A stretch of DNA of 64,000 nt from Bacillota bacterium (GCA_023402395.1 JAEYGI010000040.1:1-64000), one strand, 5' to 3'; shown: positions 23,362 through 32,133, counted from the first letter of the stretch. The notes: generated by a model from the letters alone, not told the origin. Made by a program: numbers and translations.

Positions 23362-24384
23362 ATGAATTCTAAACAGATCATGATCGATGCGATCGGCCTC
23401 AAATCAACTCCCAGAACCCCGGTGGCGCTGTTGTCGGGAGGGGTTTGGACGTTCAACCGGATGGGGTTTTCATTGCAAGATATTCTCGGACTGCCCGAAC
23501 GGGCGGCGGAGATCATTTTGGAAACGAACCGGCAAGTTCACTCGGATATTGTCTGGCCCGGATCGGGCTTTCATAACCTGGCCATCCGTGCGCTGGGCGG
23601 GGCGATCAAATTTCGGGTCAAAGGCGCCCCGGATGTGCAAACGCCGCTGCTAGCGGACGTCGCCGATCTTGACGGTCTGGATCTGAACCGGCTCGGTGAG
23701 GATCAAGGGATTCAAAAATTGTGGGAGACCGCCAAATTGGTCGTGGCCGAGATCGGAGAGGATACCCTGGTGGGATCCAGCCAATGGGGCCCGTTTACGT
23801 TGGCCGGACACATTTACGGCGTGGAACGGCTGATGCGGAGCATTTATAAAGACCGGGCAGCCGTAACGGCGGTGCTGGAATTTACCACCGAATTGTGTGT
23901 CCGCTATCTGGAACCATTTATCGACGCTGGGGTGGCTATCGTTTCCATCGCCGATCCGTCGGCATCGGGCGATCTGATCTCCAGAGGCCAGTTTCAGGAA
24001 TATGTGCTGCCGTATTTGAAAAAAGCCGTTGTCCGGCTGCGCCGGCGCGGAGTCTCGGTCAGCCTGCATATTTGCGGTAATATCACCAACCGGTTGGATC
24101 TGATCCCTGAAAGCGGCGCCCAAGTGTTATCCGTGGATTATAAAGTCGATCTGGGCCACGTCCGGGAACACCTCGGCGGCAAGATGGCTTTTGCCGGAAA
24201 TATGAATCCGGTGGCGGTGATGCAAAACGCTCCGCCGGAAGCGGTCGCTGAGAGCTGCCGCGAATGCCTGGCAAAGGCCGGCGACACTCCCGGCTATATC
24301 TTGATGCCGGGTTGTGATATTCCGCCCGGAGTTCCCTTGCCGAATTTGCGGGCCATGGTGGAAACAGCATCCGAACGGCGCTAA
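23362..24384 (+). CDS. UROD-fold corrinoid methyltransferase (MtaA/MtbA-like)
   Basis: A 340-residue protein of the uroporphyrinogen-decarboxylase family. It keeps the zinc site used by MtaA/MtbA methyltransferases: HICGN (His and Cys, near residue 237) and the late Cys in MPGCDIPPGVP. It lacks the basic porphyrin-pocket N-terminus of true HemE. A methyl transfer between the corrinoid protein at 16430 and a thiol acceptor is the likely role; in methanogens the acceptor is coenzyme M, here perhaps another thiol. GAGGAGG precedes ATG 23362. The nitrogenase-like gene follows after 30 nt. Confidence 0.8.
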   Translation: MNSKQIMIDAIGLKSTPRTPVALLSGGVWTFNRMGFSLQDILGLPERAAEIILETNRQVHSDIVWPGSGFHNLAIRALGGAIKFRVKGAPDVQTPLLADVADLDGLDLNRLGEDQGIQKLWETAKLVVAEIGEDTLVGSSQWGPFTLAGHIYGVERLMRSIYKDRAAVTAVLEFTTELCVRYLEPFIDAGVAIVSIADPSASGDLISRGQFQEYVLPYLKKAVVRLRRRGVSVSLHICGNITNRLDLIPESGAQVLSVDYKVDLGHVREHLGGKMAFAGNMNPVAVMQNAPPEAVAESCRECLAKAGDTPGYILMPGCDIPPGVPLPNLRAMVETASERR

Positions 24385-24414
24385 TCTGACCAAAACGAGA
24401 GAAGGAATCAAACG

Positions 24415-25938
24415 ATGAGTTATTTTGATCATAGAGAACCGCCCAAGCGCGAAGAGCGGTTAAACGCCGCTATCGCCTATGGGGGGAGCATATGCGGTAT
24501 TCGCGGACGGAACGGGGAATGCTGCCTGAACGGCAGGGACCGGAGCTTCACCCAAGGCTCGATTTGTCTGCTTCTGCCCGGCCTAGCGATGTTGAACAGC
24601 ATTCCGGATAGCGTGGTCCTGCTGCATGGGGCTATTGGCTGCGGTTCGTGCGCCCATTCCCAGAACGCCAACATCCGGGGCGGCGGCAATGTCCGTTGGG
24701 GACGGGTAAAAGACGCCTTGTGGCTGTCCACTGCGTTAAACGAATCCGAAGTGGTGGGCGGGGGCGAGCCGAAGCTGGAGGAGGCAATCCGCGAGGCGGA
24801 CCGCAGATACCGGCCGGCCACAATCATTGTGGTTGCCGGTTGCGTGCCGGGGATCACCGGCGATGATATCGACGGAGTGGCGGCAAAGCTTCAGCCGGAG
24901 ATCAGCGCCAAAATCCTGCCGGTCCATTGCGAAGGATTCAAAACTAAAATCTGGGCCACCGCCTATGACGCGGTCTATCATTCACTGGGCCGTAATCTGC
25001 TGGAACCGCCGGAGGAGGCGTCGGGATCCCCCCCGGATGAGCTGGAAGCATTGAAAGAAAAATACCGCCGCGAACGGACCGTCAATCTGATGAACGTTTC
25101 ATCGCTGGGCCGGGTGGATGAGCTGGAACTAACCCGTTTATTGAATGCGTTGGGGCTGGAGGTCAATATTTTTCCGGTCTTCACCAAGCCGGAGGAGATG
25201 TATAAGGCAACCCAAGCGGCGCTTTCGATCAGCACCTGTCCGACCCATGATGATTACTTTCTCCATCATTTGCAAGAGAAATATGGGGTTCCCTATATCA
25301 TCCAACATATGCCTATCGGAATCGCCAATACCGGCAGTTGGCTCCGTGACGCGGCGGCGTTCTTCGGCCTGGAGTCCCGGGCCGCGAAGTTAATCGAGCG
25401 GGAAGAGGCGGATTTGGAAGCGGCCTTGGCGGAGTTCAAACCGTTGTTTGCCGGAAAGAAGGCATTCATCAGCGCCGGAGAGATCCGGGCCTTCGCCACC
25501 GGCTACCTGTTGCGGGAACTCGGGTTTGAACTGGCGGGGATCCGTTCCTATCACCACGACCAATTCGCGGAGATCGAATATGAAAAATTGGCGGCCGTCG
25601 CCGGGAATGATTTGATATTGAATATCGCCGATGCGCAACCGTTTGAAGAGGCCAATTTATTGCACCAGATCAAACCCGATTTGTTTCTGGGTCACTGGAA
25701 CGGAAACGCCACCGCTTCAAAGCTGGGGATCGCTTCTCATGTGATCTATAACACCAATTACAATTATGCAGGTTATAAAGGGGTTTATGAAATAGCGCGG
25801 CGGCTTTACCGGCAGTTGAAAAACCCGGCGTACAACCGGAAATTGAGCCGGCATCTCCGGCTGCCATATACCGAAGAATGGTATCAGTCGGAGCCGTTTT
25901 CCTACATCAAAGACCAGGGGGGTGAAGCGCTTGGCTAG
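24415..25938 (+). CDS. Nitrogenase-like component 1, alpha (NifD-like) subunit
   Basis: A 507-residue NifD/NifE-superfamily protein. P-cluster-type cysteines are seen at C51 (GSICLLLPG), C76/C79 (GAIGCGSCAHSQN) and C143 (VAGCVPGITGDDIDGV). The active-site cofactor cysteine appears as C275 in STCPTHDDYFLHHLQEKYG, matching the NifD C275 context. H442 (IASHVIYNTNYNYAGYKG) stands at or one residue from the NifD H442 site. Thus both an electron-relay cluster and a NifB-derived active-site cluster could be held. Nearby nifB and nifH but no nifEN or nifV argue for a nitrogenase-like reductase such as methylthio-alkane reductase rather than N2 fixation. Confidence 0.75.
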   Translation: MSYFDHREPPKREERLNAAIAYGGSICGIRGRNGECCLNGRDRSFTQGSICLLLPGLAMLNSIPDSVVLLHGAIGCGSCAHSQNANIRGGGNVRWGRVKDALWLSTALNESEVVGGGEPKLEEAIREADRRYRPATIIVVAGCVPGITGDDIDGVAAKLQPEISAKILPVHCEGFKTKIWATAYDAVYHSLGRNLLEPPEEASGSPPDELEALKEKYRRERTVNLMNVSSLGRVDELELTRLLNALGLEVNIFPVFTKPEEMYKATQAALSISTCPTHDDYFLHHLQEKYGVPYIIQHMPIGIANTGSWLRDAAAFFGLESRAAKLIEREEADLEAALAEFKPLFAGKKAFISAGEIRAFATGYLLRELGFELAGIRSYHHDQFAEIEYEKLAAVAGNDLILNIADAQPFEEANLLHQIKPDLFLGHWNGNATASKLGIASHVIYNTNYNYAGYKGVYEIARRLYRQLKNPAYNRKLSRHLRLPYTEEWYQSEPFSYIKDQGGEALG

Positions 25939-27271
25939 TTTTATTGAACGGCCCCGTTATACCTGTGCGCTGGGCGGGGCGTTTGGAACGATCACCGCCT
26001 TGCCGCGGGTGATTCCCATCCTCCATGCGGCGCGGGGCTGCGCCGGGAATATTGCCTGGACCCAGAATGGCGGCAGCGGGCTGCAGGTGGGCGGGTACTG
26101 CGGGGGCTTAAGCGTTCCCAGTTCCAATGTGCACGAACGGGAAGTGGTTTTCGGCGGCGCCGACCGGTTACGGGAGCAAATCAGGAACACCTTGAAGGTG
26201 ATCGATGGCGATCTTTATTTTGTGATCACCGGTTGTGTCACCGAGATGATCGGCGACGATGTCAAGGCGGTGATCAACGACTTCCGGAGCGAGGGCATTA
26301 ACATTATTCACGCCGAGACCGGCGGGTTTAAAGGAAATTCTTATTACGGCTATGATCTGGTGTTGCAATCGCTCTTTCGTGAAGTTGTGCGGCCGGCGGC
26401 CGGTCCGGTGCGCGGCCAAGTCAATCTCTGGGGAATCGTGCCGTTCATGGATGTGTTCTGGCGCGGCAACCTGGAGTTGCTCCGCGCCTTGCTGGAAGAT
26501 CTGGGGCTGACGGTCAATACCTTTTTTACCGCCGCCGATTCATTGGACGCGTTGCAACAAGCCGCCGCGGCCGAGCTGAATCTGGTCGTTTCACCGCTTC
26601 ATGGGGTGGAGGCGGCCCAAGTTTTCGAGGAAATTCACCATACGCCGTATCTGATTGCCGCGCCGCCGATCGGCCCGGCGGCGACCCAAAGCTGGCTCAG
26701 GCAAGTCGGAGAGGCGCTGGCGCTGGACACGGCGGCCATCGACCGCGTGATCAGCCGGGAAGAGCACCGGTATTATCATTACCTGGAGACGCTGACCGAT
26801 TGTTACAATGACCTTGACCTGCAACGATATGCCATTGTCATCGGAGACGCCAACTATACGGTGTCCCTGACCCGGTTTCTTGCCGATGACTTGGGCTGGT
26901 TGCCGGAATTGGCGGTCTGTACCGACCAATTGACCGAGGACGAAAAGTTGCAAGTTTCCGGAGTACTCGACGCTTTGGAATCCGGTCTTACACCCAAACT
27001 GGTCTTTGAGACGGATACCAGCGAAATTATCCGGCATTTCAAAAGCCATTGGCCGGAAAATCACGGCCAAAAATACTATCATTCGTTTAGTCCCGCCTTT
27101 GTGCTGGGAAGTTCGCTGGACCGGGAGCTGGCTCAGGGCCTCGGCGCCGCGCACCTCAGCGTCAGCTTTCCTGTGGCCAACCGGGCGGTTATCGATCGTG
27201 GCTATACGGGTTATCAGGGCGGCTTGCGATTGATTGAAGATTTATTGAGCGCCGCGGTCGCGGCCAGATAG
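25931..27271 (+). CDS. Nitrogenase-like component 1, beta (NifK-like) subunit
   Basis: A 446-residue NifK-like protein. TTG 25931, shortly after GGGGGGTGA, overlaps the nifD-like gene; GTG 25922 is an alternative. Three cluster cysteines are in the right order: C12 (RYTCALGGAFG), C37 (ARGCAGNIAW) and C102 (ITGCVTEMIGDDV). No cofactor-ligand pair is visible, as expected for the beta subunit. Overlapping translation supports an alpha2beta2 complex with the previous product. It is shorter than dinitrogenase NifK (about 520 residues), as is common in nitrogenase-like enzymes. Confidence 0.75.
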   Translation: MASFIERPRYTCALGGAFGTITALPRVIPILHAARGCAGNIAWTQNGGSGLQVGGYCGGLSVPSSNVHEREVVFGGADRLREQIRNTLKVIDGDLYFVITGCVTEMIGDDVKAVINDFRSEGINIIHAETGGFKGNSYYGYDLVLQSLFREVVRPAAGPVRGQVNLWGIVPFMDVFWRGNLELLRALLEDLGLTVNTFFTAADSLDALQQAAAAELNLVVSPLHGVEAAQVFEEIHHTPYLIAAPPIGPAATQSWLRQVGEALALDTAAIDRVISREEHRYYHYLETLTDCYNDLDLQRYAIVIGDANYTVSLTRFLADDLGWLPELAVCTDQLTEDEKLQVSGVLDALESGLTPKLVFETDTSEIIRHFKSHWPENHGQKYYHSFSPAFVLGSSLDRELAQGLGAAHLSVSFPVANRAVIDRGYTGYQGGLRLIEDLLSAAVAAR

Positions 27272-27328
27272 AAGTTAGTTTCGACCAACCAGAAATTTGG
27301 GAATGGACTTTGAAGGAGGCGTATGATA

Positions 27329-28216
27329 ATGGCCGAACCGCAATCCCGCGGTACCGGGTTCGACCATCTGGTCAAGCAACACCCTTGCTTTAATGAGGCG
27401 GCTCATTTCAAATACGGCCGGATCCATCTGCCGGTGAGTCCGGAGTGTAACATCCAATGCCGTTTTTGCAAGCGCGGGTTCAATAAATGGGAAAACCGTC
27501 CCGGGGTCAGCCGGAGTTTGGTAACTCCCGCTGAAGCGCTGGAACTGGTGGGTAAAGCGTTGATCCAATGCCCGGAATTGACCGTGGTCGGCATTGCCGG
27601 GCCCGGTGATACCCTGGCCACCGGGCATGCGCTGGAAGTTTTTGAGGCGGTGCACCGGATCTTTCCGCAACTGATCAATTGTTTGAGCACCAATGGGTTG
27701 CTCCTGGCGGATCAGGCGGAACGAATCATTGCCGCCGGGGTGAAAACCGTCACCGTGACGGTCAACGCCGTGGATGGCGATATTCTGAAGCAGATTTGTT
27801 CCCATGTGTTTTTTGACAATCAATATTACACCGGCGAACATGGAGCGCGGCTGCTCATCGCCTCGCAACTGGCGGGGATCCGGAGAGTCGCGGACCTGGG
27901 AGCGGTAGTCAAGATCAATACGGTGCTGATTCCGGGCATTAATGACGGCCACATCGAATCGATCGCCAGAGTAACGGCGAAATTGGGGGCGTCGCTGATC
28001 AATATTCTGCCGCTGATCCCCTTGCATGAGCTGAAAGATCTGGCGCCGCCGGACTGCCGGGCGCTGAATGTCGCGCGGACCGCGGCCGAGAAATACCTGC
28101 CGGTATTCCGGCATTGCCAGCAATGCCGGGCTGACGCTTGCGGAATACCGGGTTCCGGGATCGATCTGGGGGATCAATTGTACGATCGCTCGCTGGAGAC
28201 CTTCTCCCACGGGTAA
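27329..28216 (+). CDS. nifB: NifB-type radical SAM cofactor-synthesis protein
   Basis: A 295-residue radical SAM enzyme, the short form without a NifX-like domain. The signature reads QHPCFNEAAHFKYGRIHLPV, then the SAM-cluster motif C40-x3-C44-x2-C47 (CNIQCRFC) and NRPGVSRSLVTPAEA. Near the end lies CQQCRADACG (C263, C266), the NifB C-terminal cluster motif. NifB builds the carbide-centred Fe8S9C precursor of the nitrogenase active site. Its presence implies that the adjacent DK-like enzyme carries that cluster. ATG 27329 is 9 nt after AAGGAGG. Confidence 0.9.
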   Translation: MAEPQSRGTGFDHLVKQHPCFNEAAHFKYGRIHLPVSPECNIQCRFCKRGFNKWENRPGVSRSLVTPAEALELVGKALIQCPELTVVGIAGPGDTLATGHALEVFEAVHRIFPQLINCLSTNGLLLADQAERIIAAGVKTVTVTVNAVDGDILKQICSHVFFDNQYYTGEHGARLLIASQLAGIRRVADLGAVVKINTVLIPGINDGHIESIARVTAKLGASLINILPLIPLHELKDLAPPDCRALNVARTAAEKYLPVFRHCQQCRADACGIPGSGIDLGDQLYDRSLETFSHG

Positions 28217-28244
28217 ATCAATGAATCGTGAAAGGGTGATTTTG

Positions 28245-29123
28245 TTGTCAAAGAGCCAGACCAAACAAATTGCAATTTACGGCAAGGGAGGGATCGGCAA
28301 ATCCACCACGACCTCGAACATCAGCGCCGCCCTGGCCAAAGCCGGTTACAAAGTGATGCAGTTCGGCTGCGATCCGAAAAGCGATTCCACCAATACCCTG
28401 CGCGGCGGCAAGTATATCCCGACCGTCCTGGATACGTTGCGGGAAAAAAATACGGTCAAGGCGGAGGAAGTTGTTTTTCAGGGGTTTGGCGGAGTTTATT
28501 GCGTGGAGGCCGGCGGGCCGGCGCCCGGCGTGGGCTGCGCCGGGCGGGGCATCATTACCGCGGTTCAGCTCTTAAAACAGTTGAAGGTATTCGATGAACT
28601 GGATCTGGATTTCGTATTGTTTGATGTCCTGGGCGATGTGGTCTGCGGCGGTTTTGCGGTCCCGATCCGCGAGGGAATCGCCGAGCATGTTTTCACGGTG
28701 TCATCGGCCGACTTTATGGCGATCTACGCCGCCAACAACCTGTTCAAGGGGATTCAGAAATATTCCAATTCGGGCGGCGCGTTATTGGGCGGAGTTATCG
28801 CCAACTCGATCAATGCCCCCTATGCCAAGGATATCATCGATGATTTCGTGGCTCAGACCCAAACCCAGGTGATCGGCTATGTCCCGCGTTCCGTAACGGT
28901 GACTCAAAGCGAATTGCAAGGAAAGACCACTATCGAGGCAGCGCCCGGCTCCGAGCAGTCCAGAGTGTATCAGCGCCTGGCCCAGCGGATCGCCGATCAC
29001 AGCGAGTCCAAAACGCCTCTGCCGCTTGATGTGAAGGATTTGCGGGAATGGGCGGCCAAATGGGCCGATCATTTGCTGGCGCTGGAAACCGGCGAAGTGC
29101 GTGGTGTCGCCGAAAGCATTTGA
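28245..29123 (+). CDS. NifH-like Fe protein (nitrogenase-like reductase)
   Basis: A 292-residue ATPase that passes electrons from a shared 4Fe-4S cluster. It has Walker A YGKGGIGKSTT, GCDPKSDSTN, and both bridging cysteines: C98 (GVGCAGRG) and C134 (DVVCGGFAVP). The switch region is DVLGDVVCGG. TTG 28245 follows AAGGGTGA; an upstream ATG at 28221 is in frame. The C-terminus (PLPLDVKDLREWAAKWADHL) replaces the standard NifH tail. The order D-K-B-H is not that of nif operons. It is the dedicated electron donor for the DK-like proteins. Confidence 0.9.
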   Translation: MSKSQTKQIAIYGKGGIGKSTTTSNISAALAKAGYKVMQFGCDPKSDSTNTLRGGKYIPTVLDTLREKNTVKAEEVVFQGFGGVYCVEAGGPAPGVGCAGRGIITAVQLLKQLKVFDELDLDFVLFDVLGDVVCGGFAVPIREGIAEHVFTVSSADFMAIYAANNLFKGIQKYSNSGGALLGGVIANSINAPYAKDIIDDFVAQTQTQVIGYVPRSVTVTQSELQGKTTIEAAPGSEQSRVYQRLAQRIADHSESKTPLPLDVKDLREWAAKWADHLLALETGEVRGVAESI

Positions 29124-29132
29124 GGGGAATGA

Positions 29133-29314
29133 CAATGAAAACAGTGGAGAATCCGGATCAAACGCTCCTGATTCGGACCTTGGAAACTTTGAAAGCCAGT
29201 CAATTTTTAAAATTGTCGCTAGCGGCGTGGCTGGGGGCTCTGCTATGGATCATCCATAAGTTTTTCCCAATCAGCAGGTTTACAATAGCGGTGCTGTTTT
29301 CAGCAAAACCGTAG
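29133..29314 (+). pseudogene. Short N-terminal membrane fragment
   Basis: ATG 29133 reads KTVENPDQTLLIRTLETLKA followed by one hydrophobic stretch (LKLSLAAWLGALLWIIHKFF) and then stops. It has a good RBS (GAGGGGAATGACA) and looks like the start of an ABC permease gene whose body has decayed in the next 400 bp. Confidence 0.4.
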
Positions 29315-29728
29315 CGGGTTTTATATCATCTTTTGGATCAGCGCCGTCTTCCACCGGCGCATCTGCGCCGGATTGGAGGGCAAAAGCCCATTGATCGCGG
29401 CGGGAGTCGTCTGCTTAATCCTTTGAGAACTGGTTACCCTGAAATCCGGCTGGCTGCCGCTGCCGTTTTTTCCTTCCCCCGGAGCGGTTATGGTGATGAC
29501 CTGGTCGGGGATTTCCAATGTCAGCAAAAACTATTATGAAGTCGCCAAGACCCTCGGTGCGGATGAAAAAGCGGTTCTGGTTGCCGCCCAGGGAGTCAAA
29601 GCAACCGGAGTGCTCAATCCGGACACGGATCCTGGCCGAGCTGGCCCGAAGGGCGTTTGTGCGGCTAAAAGGCGTCGAATAAGGGAAGATCTCTTCCCTT
29701 ATTCTTTTCAAAAATTTGAAAGATGAGG
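29300..29728 (+). pseudogene. Decayed SsuC-like ABC permease
   Basis: In one frame the text is FYIIFWISAVFHRRICAG, a stop near 29424, then KSGWLPLPFFPSPGAVM, which is the N-terminal signature of SsuC-family permeases, and SNVSKNYYEVAKTLGADEKA, which is the EAA loop. The rest is frame-scrambled to a stop at 29724. Between the two motifs most membrane segments are missing. This is a permease pseudogene with an internal deletion. Confidence 0.6.
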
Positions 29729-29823
29729 CGAGTGGATAATGGCGGATCATGATTAACGGAGAACTCGATGGAGCGGTGTTGAGCAGTTGTCAGTGAGGCA
29801 GTCTTCATTCGGAGGAAAAGCCC

Positions 29824-30588
29824 ATGATTATCATTAAGGATTTGAGCAAACGCTTTGTCACACCGGCCGGGACGGTGCAGGCCCTGAAGAATATCAATCT
29901 CCGGATCAAGCAGGGTGACATCTTTGGAATCATCGGATTCAGCGGCGCCGGAAAATCAACCCTGATCCGCTGCCTGAACCGCTTGGAGGAGCCGGATACC
30001 GGAACGATCCACATCGGCTATCAGGAGATTACCAGTTTGAATAAGGAACAGTTGCGGGAAGCGCGGAAGAGCATTGGCATGATCTTTCAGCATTTTAACC
30101 TGTTTGACTCCAAAACCGTTTACGGCAACATTGCCTTTCCCCTGGAAATCGCGGGAATGAGCCGCCATTTGATCAAGCCCCGGGTCGAACAACTACTGGA
30201 GCTGGTCGAACTGACGGACAAGGCCCAGGCCTTCCCCGCTCAGTTAAGCGGCGGTCAAAAACAACGGGTGGGGATTGCTAGGGCCCTGGCCAATGAACCC
30301 GAAGTTTTGCTCAGCGATGAAGCGACCTCGGCGCTGGATCCCAAAACCACCTACTCGATCCTGGAACTTTTACGAAGCATCAATGCCAAACTTAACTTAA
30401 CAATTGTTTTAATCACCCATGAAATGGATGTGTTGCGCCGGATCTGCAAGAACGTCGCGGTGATCGAAGACGGCACGATCACCGAACAAGGGCCGGTGGC
30501 CGCGTTGTTTGCCAACCCGCAAACGGACACGACCCGGTTGTTTGTTCAAAGCGACGGCGAGTTGCAACGGATCCATTATTATATCTAA
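29824..30588 (+). CDS. metN: Methionine ABC transporter ATPase without the NIL domain
   Basis: A 254-residue ATPase. The N-terminus IIIKDLSKRFVTPAGTVQAL, Walker A GFSGAGKSTLIRCLNRLE, Q-loop FQHFNLFDSKTVYGN, signature AQLSGGQKQRVGIARALA and Walker B VLLSDEATSALDP are those of MetN. E. coli MetN is about 343 residues because a C-terminal NIL/ACT domain binds methionine and shuts the transporter; that domain is absent here. Feedback inhibition by cytoplasmic methionine is therefore probably lost. The gene starts metNIQ. Confidence 0.9.
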   Translation: MIIIKDLSKRFVTPAGTVQALKNINLRIKQGDIFGIIGFSGAGKSTLIRCLNRLEEPDTGTIHIGYQEITSLNKEQLREARKSIGMIFQHFNLFDSKTVYGNIAFPLEIAGMSRHLIKPRVEQLLELVELTDKAQAFPAQLSGGQKQRVGIARALANEPEVLLSDEATSALDPKTTYSILELLRSINAKLNLTIVLITHEMDVLRRICKNVAVIEDGTITEQGPVAALFANPQTDTTRLFVQSDGELQRIHYYI

Positions 30589-30609
30589 ACCGAAAACGAG
30601 GTGAGTGAA

Positions 30610-31275
30610 ATGGCGGACGATCTTTTGGGGTTGCTCGGGATCGCGTTCGGAGAAACGGTATACATGGTGCTGCTGTCAACCTTGGCTGCTTTGATTCTGG
30701 GGCTTCCGTTGGGAGTGGCGCTGGTAACGACGACCAAGGGGCAAATATCGGAGTTTCCCGGTTTCAACCAGGGGCTGGGCGCGCTGATCAATATTTTCCG
30801 TTCCTTCCCGTTTATTATCTTGATCGTGGTTTTATTGCCGCTGTCACGATTGCTGATCGGAACCACCCTGGGTTCCACCGCGGCGGTCGTGCCGCTGGCC
30901 ATCGGTTCGGCGCCGTTTTTGGCCCGAATCATCGAAAACAGCTTGAAGGAGGTGGATAAGGGCAAAATCGAAGCCGCCCTGGCCATGGGGGCCAAACCGT
31001 CGCTAATCGTCCGGAAGGTCTTGATTCCGGAGGCGCTGCCCTCATTGATTCGCGGCGTTACGCTCGCGGTGATTACCATCACCGGTTTTACGGCCACCGC
31101 CGGAGCCATCGGCGCCGGCGGATTGGGAAGCCTCGCCATTCGTTTCGGTTACATGCGATATCGGGATGATGTGCTTTACGCAACGGTGCTGGTGTTGATC
31201 ATCCTGGTCCAGGCCATTCAATGGACGGGAAACCGGATCGCGCGGCGCATTGAAAGAAAACGGTTTAACCTTTAA
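30610..31275 (+). CDS. metI: Methionine ABC transporter permease
   Basis: A 221-residue permease; ATG 30610 lies 5 nt after GAGGTGA. Five hydrophobic segments and the EAA-type loop (EAALAMGAKPSLIVRKVLIP) match MetI. GFTATAGAIGAGGLGSLAIR and RFGYMRYRDDVL are characteristic of the family. Length is normal (E. coli MetI 217). It lies between metN and the broken metQ. Confidence 0.9.
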   Translation: MADDLLGLLGIAFGETVYMVLLSTLAALILGLPLGVALVTTTKGQISEFPGFNQGLGALINIFRSFPFIILIVVLLPLSRLLIGTTLGSTAAVVPLAIGSAPFLARIIENSLKEVDKGKIEAALAMGAKPSLIVRKVLIPEALPSLIRGVTLAVITITGFTATAGAIGAGGLGSLAIRFGYMRYRDDVLYATVLVLIILVQAIQWTGNRIARRIERKRFNL

Positions 31276-31305
31276 TACTAAAAAACAAAAAGGATGGTTT
31301 TCGAA

Positions 31306-32098
31306 ATGAAACGCAATCAGTATGGCTTGTTGATTCTTTTGGCCGTCGCCCTGGCATTGTCCGGGACCGCCGCGGCCGCCAATATCGCGGTAAAAGTGGG
31401 GGCCGCCGTGGTTCCTCACGCCGAGATTTTGGAGTTTGTCAAACCGGAATTGAAAAAAGCCGGAATCGACCTGCAGATCGTAGTGTTGGATGACGAGGGC
31501 CAACTCAACCCGGCCCTGGCCGACCGGCAGATTGACGCCAATTATTTTCAGCATGTCCCTTACCTGGATTCGGTGTCCAAGGAAAAAGGCTACCGGTTTA
31601 CGGTGGCGGGCAAGATCCATCGAGCCCATCGGCTTTTATTCCCAAAAGATCAAGTCCAAAAGCGACTTGAAGCAAGGCGCCAAGATCGCCATTCCCAACA
31701 ATCCCTCCAATGAGTTTCGCGCCTTGGTGCTATTGGAAGCCAACGGCCTGCTGCAGTTGAAGAAGGGGCTGCCCAGTTATCAGGCGACCCCCAAAGATAT
31801 CGCTTCCAATCCGCAACGCCTTCAATTCATTGAGATCGAGGCGGCGCAGTTGACCCGGAGCCTTCCGGACGTGGACGGCGCGGTGATCAACACCAATTTT
31901 GTCCTGGATGCGAAGATCGATCCCAATTCGGCGCTGTTCAGGGAAAACGCCAATTCGCCGTATGCCAATGTCATTGTCGTCCGCGCCGGGGATGAGAAAC
32001 GGCCGGAGATCAAAAAGCTGGTTGCCGCCTTGCAAACGGATGCCGTCAAAAAGTTTATCCTGGATAAATACCGAGGATCGGTGGTGCCGGCGTTTTGA
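31306..32098 (+). pseudogene. metQ: Methionine-binding protein MetQ, frameshifted
   Basis: ATG 31306 opens a signal peptide (KRNQYGLLILLAVALALSGT) and the MetQ fold (KVGAAVVPHAEILEFVKPEL, ADRQIDANYFQHVPYLDSVS). Near 31620 the frame breaks: KIH is followed by the second frame, IEPIGFYSQKIKS, which continues correctly to KKFILDKYRGSVVPAF. Intact genes need CATATCGAG where CATCGAG is seen, so two bases (AT) are missing. The rest of both halves is well preserved, so the event is recent or a sequencing error. Confidence 0.85.
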
Positions 32099-32133
32099 GT
32101 CCGGGACTCCGAACGCATTAAAAAAAATGCAAC

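Noticed and set aside
23362..24384. Haem-pathway uroporphyrinogen decarboxylase (HemE)
   Set aside because: Presence of the HxC...C zinc motif and the corrinoid-protein neighbour, and absence of haem genes, support a methyltransferase.
24415..29123. True nitrogen-fixation operon
   Set aside because: nifE, nifN, nifV and ferredoxin partners are missing, gene order is atypical, and every neighbour is a sulfur gene.
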